DNA of 64,000 nucleotides from Actinomadura litoris (lineage in GTDB: Bacteria > Actinomycetota > Actinomycetes > Streptosporangiales > Streptosporangiaceae). How positions within the stretch are numbered: the stretch's first letter is position 1; each line of letters starts with the position of its first letter. The stretch is taken from the NCBI RefSeq assembly GCF_009733595.1, contig NZ_WOFH01000005.1, positions 346,406 through 410,405 of the forward strand, given 5' to 3'. Of the stretch, positions 50,863 through 60,033 are shown one piece after another. The notes below the pieces were generated by a model, which had not been told where the DNA came from, searched no databases, and worked only from the letters and a program-made list of their open reading frames with translations. The translations under genes were made by a program, and so were the position numbers.

Positions 50863-51426
50863 TCACGGACGAGGTGGTGCGGTGGTGGTCGGGGCCTGCG
50901 ATTTCACGGTGCCGGCGATCGCCGCCATGATCGCCGTCGAAACACTGAAGATGACCGTCATTCCCATGGCGGCGCCGTTGCCCTTCTGGAAGCCGAAGAG
51001 CCACTTGAGCTGACCACCGAAGGTCGTGGTCCCCCCTAGCGGCTGTACGAACAAGATCGCCACTACGTAGAGCATGCAGAGCGCGTACAGTGCCCACACG
51101 CCGGCGATCCTGCGGGCGAACGCCAACGCCGCTGCGATGAACAGCAACCCGGCGCCGATGGCGCCGCCGACCACGTTCTCCACCACCGGGCTCGGTGAGG
51201 GGTCGGCCGACCCGCCGACGGTGGCGATGTTGTAGAGCGCGAACCAGATGAGCATGCCGGCGCTGAGCAGCGCCAGGTTGCCCGCGGCCATCGCCGCCGC
51301 GGCATTCGCCCTCGGTTTGGGCGGCCCCGCGAACGGGCCTGGTCCGCCACCCCGCGGCGCGGGTCCGCCTGGCATCGGCGGCTGACCATACTGAGGAAAC
51401 CCGGGCTGCGGTGGATTCGGTTGCAC
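50863..51426 (-). CDS. Hypothetical membrane protein with Pro/Gly-rich N-terminus
   Basis: 187 residues from GTG 51426 (AGGAG six bases upstream). A Pro/Gln/Gly-rich cytoplasmic tail (~45 aa, PPQPGFPQYGQPPMPGGPAP) is followed by four hydrophobic helices (~50-175). Common architecture in actinobacterial DUF proteins of unknown role. No enzymatic motif. Confidence 0.72.
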   Translation of the reverse strand: MQPNPPQPGFPQYGQPPMPGGPAPRGGGPGPFAGPPKPRANAAAAMAAGNLALLSAGMLIWFALYNIATVGGSADPSPSPVVENVVGGAIGAGLLFIAAALAFARRIAGVWALYALCMLYVVAILFVQPLGGTTTFGGQLKWLFGFQKGNGAAMGMTVIFSVSTAIMAAIAGTVKSQAPTTTAPPRP

Positions 51427-51801
51427 CCGCACTCCTCGCCTGTTCCGGCGGCACGGGACCGCCGCCTGTCGGTGTTCGTGATCATCAGAGCGAAAGTCCG
51501 CGAATGGTGGTTGGCCGGTGGCGGCACGCTGACTTCGCGGCGCGGCGACTGGGGCTGGGCTGCGGCAGCGTCGCGACCTGGCACCGTCCGAGCGGAACCG
51601 TCGCGAAGACCCTGGTTCGGGATCGCGGTGGCCATGTCGTCGATGGGCTGGACTGCCGAGAACTCGTAGCAGCCCAACGCGATATCGACCAGGTCGGCTG
51701 GGCCGGGCCTGGTGTAGCGCAAACGCGGCCGTAAGCGCACGCTCGGATCGCTGTGTTTCGACCTGCGTTGCTGGTCGAGCCATGTTGACCGTGCGGTTTC
51801 C

Positions 51802-52296
51802 TCATCTCAGCTCGAAGTATTCGTCGTGGTACAGGGCGTCGGCGGTGCCTTGGTCGGTCATGCCGGCCCGGTAGACCGCCTGCAACCTGTTGAGCCACCG
51901 GTAGCGTTCGGCCCCGGTCTCGAACATGCACGCTCCCACGATCTTGCCGCCGAAGCCCGGCGAGGTGTTCATCCGTCCGGTCCCGTACATGTAGATGAGC
52001 GCGTTGTCCTCGGTGACGACCCGGCCGCGCCAATCCAGTGTCCCGGTGCCGTCGGGACCGATGACGAACCAGTCGGCGGCTGCCCCCTGGAGACGGGCGG
52101 TGAGGCCACGGCCTTCGATGATCCCGTCTGTCAGGTCGATGATGACCCGGGTGCCCGCGGGTGTTCCGCCGAGGGTCGCGTAGGGAGCCGGTCGCCACAC
52201 CCCCCGGAACAAGGGGGTGTGGGACGCCGGGGTGGAAGTCCCCGGCAGGTCGTGGACGATCTGCTTGAGCGTCAGCACGGGCCACCCTTTCTGCAC
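51802..52296 (-). CDS. DUF3237 domain protein
   Basis: 164 residues. Beta-barrel DUF3237 pattern: GTRVIIDLTDGIIEGRGLTA, DWFVIGPDGTGTLDWRG, NALIYMYGTGRM, and a C-terminal Tyr/Trp-rich RYRWLNRLQAVYRAG. Biochemical role unknown. Divergent from a TetR regulator that probably represses it through the 56-bp gap. Confidence 0.82.
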   Translation of the reverse strand: MQKGWPVLTLKQIVHDLPGTSTPASHTPLFRGVWRPAPYATLGGTPAGTRVIIDLTDGIIEGRGLTARLQGAAADWFVIGPDGTGTLDWRGRVVTEDNALIYMYGTGRMNTSPGFGGKIVGACMFETGAERYRWLNRLQAVYRAGMTDQGTADALYHDEYFELR

Positions 52297-52352
52297 TACT
52301 TTGACCCCCCAAGGTACTCGTTAACTTTGGAGTGTCAAGGTAGGGTCGGTGG
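52297..52352. promoter_or_regulatory. DUF3237 promoter with dyad operator
   Basis: Minus-strand TTGACA (52333-52338), 16-bp spacer, TACCTT. The spacer region holds an imperfect inverted repeat (CCAAGGTA ... TAACTTTGG), placed where a TetR dimer would block the promoter. Confidence 0.55.
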
Positions 52353-52964
52353 ATGCAGCGACGAGTGCGACGTGATCCCGGCGAGGCCAAGCGGCTCATT
52401 CTCCAGGCGGCCGAGCAACTGCTGGCCGACGGTGGGCTCGGCGCCGTGCAGGTAAGGGCTGTGGCCGCCAAGGTCGGAGTCACCGACGCCGCGGTGAACC
52501 ACCATTTCGGCGGCCGCGATCAGCTCCTGGCCGCGCTGCTCAAACATGGCGGTGCCCGTGTGCGGCAACGCATCGGTCAGGTGGTCCAGGGTTGGATCAG
52601 CGCCGACGCCGACATCGGCGAACTCGTCCAGGCGCTCGCGGAGATCTACGCCGACGGTTATGCCGAACTGGCCCTGGCACTGCACCAGTCAGGATGGCGC
52701 GACCAGGGAAGCGGGATGCTGGACGAGGTCGTCGACGCACTCCACGAACGCATCACCGCCAGAGCACGGCAGCGCCACCGCCCCTTGCCCGACCGCCGCC
52801 GCACTCAGCTCACCGTCGCCGCCCTTCATCAGGCACTCGCGATGGAACCGATCGTCGGCCGGCAGTTCCGCCGCAGCGCGGGCCTGACCGGACCATCCCA
52901 GCAGGACACGGCGGACACCCTCACCTGGTGGCGGGATCTGGTGAACCACATGCTCGACCCATGA
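52353..52964 (+). CDS. TetR-family transcriptional regulator
   Basis: 203 residues. HTH: AKRLILQAAEQLLADGGLGAVQVRAVAAKVGVTDAAVNHHFGGRDQLL in outline. Ligand domain is helical with no family-specific motif. Divergent from DUF3237; likely regulates it and itself. Confidence 0.88.
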   Translation: MQRRVRRDPGEAKRLILQAAEQLLADGGLGAVQVRAVAAKVGVTDAAVNHHFGGRDQLLAALLKHGGARVRQRIGQVVQGWISADADIGELVQALAEIYADGYAELALALHQSGWRDQGSGMLDEVVDALHERITARARQRHRPLPDRRRTQLTVAALHQALAMEPIVGRQFRRSAGLTGPSQQDTADTLTWWRDLVNHMLDP

Positions 52965-53223
52965 AGTGGTCGGCTCGCCCTGGGCGGGGGCTGGTCGATC
53001 TGACTTGCTCCTGCATGGTCGGGGTCTGATGCCCAAGCGATCCGGCAGCACCGTTCGCTGAATCGTGGTCGATGGCCTGGGTGCGGTAGCCCTCCCAGGC
53101 CGTCTTCACGTCCGGTGTGTGTCGTGTCCGTACGGCCTGAAAGTGCCGGCTCCAGGAAATCTCCGACCGGCGGCGGCGTCCTCGTGCACTGAGCAACCGA
53201 TTCGACGAGCAGAGGAGCATGAC

Positions 53224-53721
53224 ATGTCTGACAGGCCGACTTTTGTGTACGTCACCTTCATCCAAGCCACGCCGGAGCAGGTTTGGCACGCGCTGACCGA
53301 CGCCGATGTGACCGCCCAATACTGGGCCGAGCACAGCAATGTCTCCGACTGGCAGGTCGGCTCGGCCTGGGAGCACCCGCGCACCGACGGTTCCGGGATC
53401 GTCGACCTCGTCGGCACGGTCCTGGAGGCTGCGCCACCCAGGAAACTGATGATCACCCGGACCGGTCCGAACGAGGAGCGGCCCGACGGTCCCGGCCAGG
53501 TCACATTCGACATCGAGCCGCATGGCGACATCGTCCGGCTCACCGTCACTCACGAGAACCTGGCCGACCACGACGAACACGTCTCGGTCTCCGCCGGATG
53601 GCCGTCCGTGCTCGCCAACCTCAAGAGCCTCCTGGAGACCGGGCACGTCCTCTCGCAAGGGCCATGGGAAATGTACGCCGAGATGCGCGCCGCCCGAATG
53701 GCGCGCAACGACCCTCGGTAA
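53224..53721 (+). CDS. SRPBCC / AHSA1-like protein
   Basis: 165 residues from ATG 53224 (GAGGAG upstream). Bet v1-like fold: VYVTFIQATPEQVWHALTDA, YWAEHSNVSDWQVGSAWEH, LTVTHENL, GWPSVLANLKSLLETG. Binds hydrophobic ligands or acts in stress response. Such genes are often coupled to an ArsR regulator, but none is present here. Confidence 0.88.
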   Translation: MSDRPTFVYVTFIQATPEQVWHALTDADVTAQYWAEHSNVSDWQVGSAWEHPRTDGSGIVDLVGTVLEAAPPRKLMITRTGPNEERPDGPGQVTFDIEPHGDIVRLTVTHENLADHDEHVSVSAGWPSVLANLKSLLETGHVLSQGPWEMYAEMRAARMARNDPR

Positions 53722-53764
53722 CCCCGCGGGCCTGATTCTTTTCCCTTGCTCTCGTCCAACCGCG

Positions 53765-53900
53765 GATTCGCGAAGGTGGCGAACAGGTTGAAGGCGCGTA
53801 GCCGGTTGACTTGGGCCGCGTTCACGTGCCCAGCATCGGTCAGCTTTTTCGCTGGCCTGCTCGGCCTGCGTACGTGTCGCGAGGGGCCCGTAAGCCTCAC
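53765..53900 (-). pseudogene. Tyrosine integrase fragment
   Basis: Minus strand reads RLRAFNLFATFANPRL, matching RLRAFILLATFASLRW of the element 1 integrase; nucleotide identity with 19393-19508 is easy to see (GCGAAGGTGGCGAACAGG, GGCGCGTAGCCGGT). The catalytic Arg of SLRWGE survives as Arg but the flanks are ruined. It shows an element once inserted beyond att site 4. No other gene in 53722-54266. Confidence 0.7.
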
Positions 53901-54266
53901 ATGGCGCCGTCCTCGACTCGATAGTGCAGTCGGTACTTCCTAGCCTTCGGCCCCGAGGGTCGGGGGCACGCGATGCGGGAGACGGGCTGCTATGCCTTGC
54001 GCGGCGCCTGGGTGGGTGCTGGGCACGTCGGATCTGGGCCGGTGCGAAGTTCGTTCGGCAGCTGGTGATGAATGGGTCGTCGGTTCGATTCCAGCGGGCG
54101 GTTGCGTCTCAAGACCTCTTGAGCTGGAAGGGCTCGTGGGGGACTGCCGGGCTGGGCCGCCCCTGGAGTCGGTCCACATCTGGCCATTCGGGCAAATTCG
54201 GCGTCGGCTGAGGCGTCCTCATTGTGCAGATCGAACATGCGATGGTTCTTCATCGACTCTAGGTAG

Positions 54267-55361
54267 GTGCTCATCTTGCGACGAAAACCTCTGCTCGGGC
54301 CTGGTGTTCTCGTTCTCGCGATCGCATTGACCGTGAACCTCGTCACGGTCCGCGGCGCCGACGCCACGGAGAAGATCCGGCCGACCATCACGCTCGCGGC
54401 GGACAGGAACCCGCTCGACGTCGGCCATCGGACGGCGGTCGTGACCGGCACGGTCACCGCGACCATGCCCGATGGGAGTACCGGGCCGCTCGCCGACCAG
54501 CAGGTCGAGGTCACCCCCGATGTCGGAGCGAGCCAGCCACAGACGCTGACCACGGACGGCGACGGACACTTCAGCCTGTCCGTCACCCCGGACGACCGGT
54601 ACACGATCGTGGAGGCGGCGATCCAGGAGACCGATCAGGTGGCGGCGGCGAGGGCGCCGCAACTGTGGCTGGAGGTCCGGCAGACCGCGGCCAGTGCTCA
54701 GTCCTGCGAGGTCACCCCCGCCCGGGTCACCAGGACCACACCCATCACGGTCACCGGCACCGTCACCTACGACACCGGCGCCGGGCCCGTGCCCTTGACC
54801 GGTCGAAACGTCGTGGTAAGGGATGACAAGAACTACCAGAGGCTGGGAACCGGTCCGCTGAACGCCGCCGGAGCATTCAGCGCCACGGTGCCGATCACGG
54901 CGGACCCGGGCTACCACCCCCTCTACGTGGCACCCGACATTCCGTCGGACGACCTCTACTTCTATCCGGTCAACTGCGGCAACTCCGAGGGCAAGGTTCC
55001 GGTTGTCCTCGCGCCTGGGAAGCCGCGGTTCGTGAACTTCAGTGTCGCGTTCAACGAGCCCGGACGAGCGGGCGTCTTCGGGGCCATCGAGAGCCCGCTG
55101 GGACCGAACGGCGAAGTGTTGTTCTCCGACATGGAGAATCTGCCCATCGTCATCGAGTGGTCGCGCAACGGCAGAAACCACTGGCGGCACCTCGGGCGGT
55201 TGACCTCCCTGAGCAGCAGCGGGGTCTTCGGCACTCGTGACCGGGGTCTCCCGGAATCGGACAGCGACCCGTTCCCCTCGCGCGGGGGGTACTTCCGAGC
55301 ACGCTTCGAAGGAAACAACTTCCTCTACCCGGCGGCCAGCCCGGTGGTGCGCGCGCGGTAA
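54267..55361 (+). CDS. Secreted Ig-like/hypothetical protein
   Basis: 364 residues from GTG. Signal peptide or N-terminal anchor (RRKPLLGPGVLVLAIALTVNL). Then beta-rich repeats resembling Ig-like modules (TGTVTATMPDGSTGPLADQQVEV ... GHFSLSVTPDDRYT; TGTVTYDTGAGPVPLTGRNVVV ... GAFSATVPITAD). Two Cys in the second half. Extracellular; role unknown. The RBS is weak and close to the start. Confidence 0.72.
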   Translation: MLILRRKPLLGPGVLVLAIALTVNLVTVRGADATEKIRPTITLAADRNPLDVGHRTAVVTGTVTATMPDGSTGPLADQQVEVTPDVGASQPQTLTTDGDGHFSLSVTPDDRYTIVEAAIQETDQVAAARAPQLWLEVRQTAASAQSCEVTPARVTRTTPITVTGTVTYDTGAGPVPLTGRNVVVRDDKNYQRLGTGPLNAAGAFSATVPITADPGYHPLYVAPDIPSDDLYFYPVNCGNSEGKVPVVLAPGKPRFVNFSVAFNEPGRAGVFGAIESPLGPNGEVLFSDMENLPIVIEWSRNGRNHWRHLGRLTSLSSSGVFGTRDRGLPESDSDPFPSRGGYFRARFEGNNFLYPAASPVVRAR

Positions 55362-55559
55362 GCAGGCGTGATGAGGCACAGGCCGGCATGAGCTTCGGAG
55401 CGCGGGGTCCTGGGTGGTCCTGCGCTCCGGGGCGTGGTCGCGTCGTCATTCGTGCTGAGGTTGAAGCACGAGGTCCGCGATCGCTGACTCTGGTTTCGGC
55501 GGGGCGTCGCGGCGGTGGTCGCTGGAAGATCGTGGGGCGTCTGGACGTTGGCTGCGGGT

Positions 55560-56561
55560 ATGGAGAGCAGCGAGGATCTCGAAGTACGGGCACTGGTCCA
55601 GGGGTCGCACCGGGGGCCGAAGGATCTGGTCCTGACGACCGACCGGCGGCGCCCCACCCCTGGGGCTGGTGAGTACCTGATCCGGGTGGGGGCGGCCGGG
55701 GTCAACTTCGCGGACGTCATGCAGACCCATGGCACCTACAGAGGCGGGCCGCGGGCGCCGTACGTGGCGGGTTTCGAGGCCGCCGGCGAGATCGTGGGTG
55801 TGGGCCCGGACGTGAAAGACCCGCTTCCGGTCGGTACACATGTCATCGGCGCCGGGCGGGGAGCGTTCGCGCAGTACATGACGATGCCGGCGGCGGGTGC
55901 GCTTCGCGTGCCCTCCGGGTGGAGTGACGCCCAGGCTCTCGGCCTGGTGCTGAACTGGGCGACCGCGTTGGCGGCGTTGAAGCCGCTGGGCGAGGTCAAG
56001 GCGGGTGAGGTGGTGCTCGTTCATGCCGCGGCGGGTGGTGTGGGGCAGGCCGCCGTCCGGCTCGCACGCCATTACGGGGCGCGCGTCATCGCGACGGCGT
56101 CACCGGCCAAGCACGACACCGTCAAGGCGCTCGGTGCCGACGAGGTCGTGGACGGTCGGCGTCCCGATCTGGCGGCGGAGATCACCCGCTTGACCGGCGG
56201 CGTCGATGTGGTCCTGGAATCGGTGGGGCAGGCCACGTTCGAGGCCAGCCTGTCGGTCGCCAAGCCCTTCACCGGACGTGTCGTCGTGTTCGGTGCCGCT
56301 TCCGGCGACGCCACCTTGACCACGGCCGATCTGGTCTTCACCCATCATGCTCAGGTGAAGGGCCTGCACATCGGCGCGCTGGCGGCCGCGGCCCCGGCCC
56401 TCTACCAGTCGTTGCTCGTCGAGATCGAGGCGCTCATCGCCCAGGGCGTGTACCCGCCCGGCAACCCCCACGTTCACCCCCTGGAGGAGGGGCCGACGGT
56501 ACTGCAAGACCTCGAAACCGGCCAGACCCAGGGCAAGCACGCACTCGACCCCTGGCGCTAG
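55560..56561 (+). CDS. Zinc-type dehydrogenase / NADPH:quinone oxidoreductase
   Basis: 333 residues from ATG 55560. Medium-chain dehydrogenase fold: N-terminal GroES-like domain (GAAGVNFADVMQTHGTYRG), NADPH-binding AAAGGVGQAAVRLARHYGARVIA, and VVFGAASGD. No structural zinc Cys cluster, so it fits the zinc-less quinone oxidoreductase group. Reduces quinones or enones with NADPH. Confidence 0.9.
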   Translation: MESSEDLEVRALVQGSHRGPKDLVLTTDRRRPTPGAGEYLIRVGAAGVNFADVMQTHGTYRGGPRAPYVAGFEAAGEIVGVGPDVKDPLPVGTHVIGAGRGAFAQYMTMPAAGALRVPSGWSDAQALGLVLNWATALAALKPLGEVKAGEVVLVHAAAGGVGQAAVRLARHYGARVIATASPAKHDTVKALGADEVVDGRRPDLAAEITRLTGGVDVVLESVGQATFEASLSVAKPFTGRVVVFGAASGDATLTTADLVFTHHAQVKGLHIGALAAAAPALYQSLLVEIEALIAQGVYPPGNPHVHPLEEGPTVLQDLETGQTQGKHALDPWR

Positions 56562-56905
56562 CGGCCGCGGTTAGGGCATGCCCGGCCACGGCCGCCGCGG
56601 CTTGGGTGTCGTGGGGCCCTCCAACTGGATTTCGGGGGCGCGACGTCCGGTGGTTCGGCGGTCCGGCATTCCCAGCCGCGCAGGGCACCGTGGAGACCGT
56701 GCTGATCCGGGCGCGACATGGCCGGACTTCTCTCCTTGGCCCGCCAGGACAGGGCGTGCTCGCTCGCCGGTTGCGCTGGGGGGGTTGTGGGTCTGTGCCG
56801 AGGCCCGGCTTGTGCTGTTGCGCTGTCCGGGAACGCCGGGCCTCGGCCTGGCATGAGCTGGGCGGCTTCGTGTCGGTTGGGGCCGTCGCCGTCCGGTGGC
56901 GGTGG
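56562..56905. other. Intergenic region without recognisable features
   Basis: 344 bp between convergent genes. Short open frames on both strands lack ribosome-binding sites and family motifs. No hairpin stood out on inspection. Confidence 0.6.
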
Positions 56906-58222
56906 TCAGGTGGCTTTGCCGCGGGCTATGTAGAGGTTCATGTTGGTGAAGTCGACGGTGACGTTGAAGGGCTTGAAGAAGCAGTGGGCGAAGTAGCCGG
57001 TCGCGTCGTAGCCCGGACCGTAGGGAAAGGGGACGTTGACCTGCATGTTCGGGTCCATCTCGCAGTAGACGTCGTTGGCGGCGGCGTCGCCGAGGCGGAG
57101 CTCCCTCGGGTAGCAGGGGTAGGTGACGGTCGCGTGGCCGTGCCCGGAAGTCTGGAGGGGGCGGTCGTAGTCGGTGCGGATTCCCAGCCGCTTGGCGACG
57201 TCCCCGGGCATGCCCGCGGCTATCTCGCCGGTTCCGCCGAGGTTCACGCCCACCACGCGGGTGCCGGAGCCCGCGATGCTGCCGATGCTGCTGAGGTCGT
57301 GGTCGCGGGACATCCACAGGGGCAGGGGCTTGACGCCCGCCCGTGCCGCGTCGGTGCGGACCTTCCTGGCCGCCTCGGGGGTCGGACGGCGCAGGATCAG
57401 CGACCGGCCCGCGTAGTCGAAGGTGGTCAGCAGGTGGTAGAAGACCCAGGTACCGATCAGGCCGTCGTTGCGCTTGGGGGGCGCGTCCTCGGCCGATTCC
57501 GCCTCGGACCAGTTCACGGGGACGTTGCGCAGTTCGATGCCGCCCAGCTTGAAGGAGTCCAGCACCCCGTAGTAGGAGACCATCTTGTGGCCTTCGAAGT
57601 CGCTCTCCTCCTGGTAGACGGGGCGTAGCCCCGCCTCCTTGGCCACCGCCGCGGACATGCCCAGCCAGCCGGCGCCGGTGTAGAAGCTGAAGAGCTTCGG
57701 CGGCCCGCCGTTGACCGAGACCTCGATCTGCGGGTCCGGGTCCGACTGCTCCCATTGCACACGGCCGATGTCGCCGTGGACCTGGTACGCGTCGCCGCCG
57801 ACCGCCGCGAACCATTTCGCGTAGGCGACCTCGCCGGCCGCCTGCCAGTGCGGGACGGAGAGGGAGAACTTGTCCTGCCGGATGTAGCAGTCGCCCAGGA
57901 GCGTGTTGGCCTCCTTGTCGTCGGGCGCCGACTTGAGGGCCATCGCGAGGTACTTCTCGGCTTCGGGGAACCTGTTGCCCAGGAGCCCGATATAGCCGCG
58001 CTGGCGAGCCGCGCGCAGGTTCGTGGGGTCCTTCTTGAGGATCTCCTCGTACGCGCGGGCGGCCTGGTCGAACTTCCCGGCGTTGAACAACGCGTCCGCG
58101 TCGTCGCCGCGGGTGTGCGCCTTGGCCGTTCCGCCTACCAGCGGTGCCGTCGCGGCGGCACCGGCCACCACGGCCGCGCCTCGCAACAGCGCACGCCGGT
58201 CCCACGAGCCGTCGTCGACCAT
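56906..58222 (-). CDS. Tat-exported TPR protein with degenerate retropepsin-like domains
   Basis: 438 residues. Twin-arginine signal (DRRALLRGAAVVAGAAATA), TPR repeats (~42-125: ADALFNAGKFDQAARAYEEI, GNRFPEAEKYLAMAL), then two aspartyl-protease-like lobes. In lobe 1 the usual DTGA reads YTGA (Tyr181). In lobe 2 the corresponding spot reads LGGT. The trailing hallmark GLIGTWVFYHLLTTFDYAGRSL is kept. Both catalytic Asp are gone, so it is probably a binding protein rather than a protease. Confidence 0.72.
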   Translation of the reverse strand: MVDDGSWDRRALLRGAAVVAGAAATAPLVGGTAKAHTRGDDADALFNAGKFDQAARAYEEILKKDPTNLRAARQRGYIGLLGNRFPEAEKYLAMALKSAPDDKEANTLLGDCYIRQDKFSLSVPHWQAAGEVAYAKWFAAVGGDAYQVHGDIGRVQWEQSDPDPQIEVSVNGGPPKLFSFYTGAGWLGMSAAVAKEAGLRPVYQEESDFEGHKMVSYYGVLDSFKLGGIELRNVPVNWSEAESAEDAPPKRNDGLIGTWVFYHLLTTFDYAGRSLILRRPTPEAARKVRTDAARAGVKPLPLWMSRDHDLSSIGSIAGSGTRVVGVNLGGTGEIAAGMPGDVAKRLGIRTDYDRPLQTSGHGHATVTYPCYPRELRLGDAAANDVYCEMDPNMQVNVPFPYGPGYDATGYFAHCFFKPFNVTVDFTNMNLYIARGKAT

Positions 58223-58500
58223 GGCCTTCTCCTCTTCTGGTCACCTTCCGAAGCCGGGGCGCCATGCCCTCGGCACGGACCGTGGCGGTCCATCGCCTCC
58301 CATCGAAGACCGAAAAGTGTTGTGGTCGTGTATGCGCTTTTCGATATGCGGGCGATACACACGCTTCCCGGATTCAAGGAACCGGCCAGCGAGGGCACGG
58401 TGCAGGTTGTGGCGCATGTCGCGGCGGCGTCGGGTGGGCGGCTGGGCGTTATGGCCGGGTTCAATGGTGTGCGCTCGAATGTTGAGTTAAAAATTGAGGT

Positions 58501-58529
58501 TTGACAGTGATTGGTGTGAAAGTTACTCT
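58501..58529 (+). promoter_or_regulatory. Promoter of DUF4360-like gene
   Basis: TTGACA (58501-58506), 17-bp spacer, TACTCT (58524-58529), about 90 bp before the GTG start. The remainder of the 58223-58619 gap shows no gene. Confidence 0.6.
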
Positions 58530-58619
58530 TCGTCCAGTTTCTGGATTCGCGTGCGTGGGCGGCGGGCGAGTGTGCCGGCTGTTGGAAGGCGAGTTCCGCT
58601 ATCAGGTTGGAGGAATCGC

Positions 58620-59261
58620 GTGCGTAAGGGGACGTTCGTTTTCGGCGTGGCCGTCGCGGCGGTTGCCGTGACCGCGATGCCTGCCAGTGCTGGTTCGCGC
58701 CTCGTTCATGCTCCGGACGGGGCCACCATCGAGGTCGTGGCCGCTAACGGCTCCGGGTGCCCGGTCCACACCGCCCAGGCATGGTTCAAAGAGGAAAAAG
58801 ATGCCTTTGTGGTCACTTACAGCGCATACCTAGCCCAGTCTGGTGATTCGTCGCCCCTTCCCGACGCGCGCAAGAACTGCCAGGTTCGGCTCAAGGTCAA
58901 CGTCCCGCCAGGTTTCACCTACGCGGTCACAAAAGCGAATTACACCGGCTGGGCTCAACTGCAGAACGGCGCAAGTGCCACCCACAGGGGCTTCTACTAC
59001 TTCCAGGGCATCCGTGCCGCCAGGAAGACGACGTTCGAGCTGGCAGGTCCGTTCGAGGACGATTGGTACTTCACCGACACCACGCCGCCGCACCAGGTCG
59101 TCTGGAGGCCCTGCGGCGAAGATCGCGATTTGTGGCTGGACACGGAGTTGCGGGTCAACCAGGGAACGTCGGATCCGGCGGTGGTCAATTTCATCGCCGC
59201 GGACTCTCTGAGTGACGGCCCTCAAACGTTCTACAACTTGATCTGGAAGGAATGTAAGTAG
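58620..59261 (+). CDS. DUF4360-type secreted protein
   Basis: 213 residues from GTG 58620 (GGAGG 7 nt upstream). Signal peptide ending at PASA-GS. Then VVAANGSGCP, a segment DAFVVTYSAYLAQSG, paired Cys, and RKNCQVRLKVNVPPGFTYAV, the usual DUF4360 pattern of small secreted beta-rich proteins. Role unknown. Confidence 0.82.
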   Translation: MRKGTFVFGVAVAAVAVTAMPASAGSRLVHAPDGATIEVVAANGSGCPVHTAQAWFKEEKDAFVVTYSAYLAQSGDSSPLPDARKNCQVRLKVNVPPGFTYAVTKANYTGWAQLQNGASATHRGFYYFQGIRAARKTTFELAGPFEDDWYFTDTTPPHQVVWRPCGEDRDLWLDTELRVNQGTSDPAVVNFIAADSLSDGPQTFYNLIWKECK

Positions 59262-59319
59262 GGTAGGGCCGGGCTCTCGCTCAGCGGCACATCGCCTGGA
59301 TGAGGTCCGGGAACCGGTG

Positions 59320-59481
59320 TCAGCGCCGGCCCCAGCGGGACAGGGCTCGTACCACGTCGGGGATGTCCTCGGGGTGAGCCCGGAAGAGCGCGACGAGGCC
59401 GAGCGTGAGCCACGCGACGGTTGTGATCAGCGCGATATAGACGACTGGCACGACAGACCGCCTTTCGACAGGTGGGCCCAT
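59320..59481 (-). CDS. Small single-pass membrane protein
   Basis: 53 residues, or 43 from GTG 59451. One helix (VVYIALITTVAWLTLGLVALF) followed by a cytoplasmic tail EDIPDVVRALSRWGRR. The form is typical of conserved actinobacterial mini-proteins; no function known. Modest confidence because of size. Confidence 0.5.
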   Translation of the reverse strand: MGPPVERRSVVPVVYIALITTVAWLTLGLVALFRAHPEDIPDVVRALSRWGRR

Positions 59482-60033
59482 CGCTGGTCCGGGAATACCG
59501 CAGATCACGGGCCTCCGGGACCGTGGGCTGCGGCACCTGCGAAACGAGCGCATCGGGTGGAGGCACTCGCCTTGCAGACACCAGCTTTGGCTACAGGATG
59601 ACAGTTACATGGCCCGGCGCGGGGGTCAACCCGATCGCGGGGCCGACCTCCGCGACTGGGGCCAGGCGTTAGCGGGCCATTGGTGGTCGGGGGTTCGCGC
59701 TGCGTCAGCGGAGGGCGGTGGGGCGGGCGGGAATCGGTCGGCGATGCCGAAGGCGATCCAGGTGCCGGGCGGGCGCCTGTCCAGCTCGTCGGCGACGTCC
59801 GGGCCCAGGGCCGTCTCGGGGCATGGTCACGCGGAGTGGACCTTCGTGTACGCCTTTCTTGGACGCTCTAATCCGGGCCTCTCGTTTGAGGGGAGGGAGT
59901 CGGGTTTTGCAAGGGTTGGTGGCGTCCGGTCTGTGCCACTTGTGGGGTGGGGCGAGCCATTGAGCAGGGCGGTGATCCAAGATACGTTCGAGCAGCAATA
60001 ACTCTGTTATGGACCGATCCGACGCGTGGGGGA
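59482..60033. other. Intergenic region, no confident gene
   Basis: About 550 bp. TTAGCGGGCCATTGG at 59670 resembles the 11-bp arm repeats of element 1, but stands alone. A minus-strand frame near 59750 reads PDVADELDRRPPGTWIAFGIAD, a possible protein fragment without a start. Confidence 0.4.

Noticed and set aside
54060..54110. T-arm-like GGTTCGATTCCAGCGGG, a possible fifth att site or tRNA
   Set aside because: No cloverleaf forms around it and it lacks the AAGCTGACAGCG part of the att core.
59665..59685. Single TTAGCGGGCCATTGG resembling an integrase arm repeat
   Set aside because: Not tandem, no att core or integrase nearby; likely chance or a trace too weak to call.
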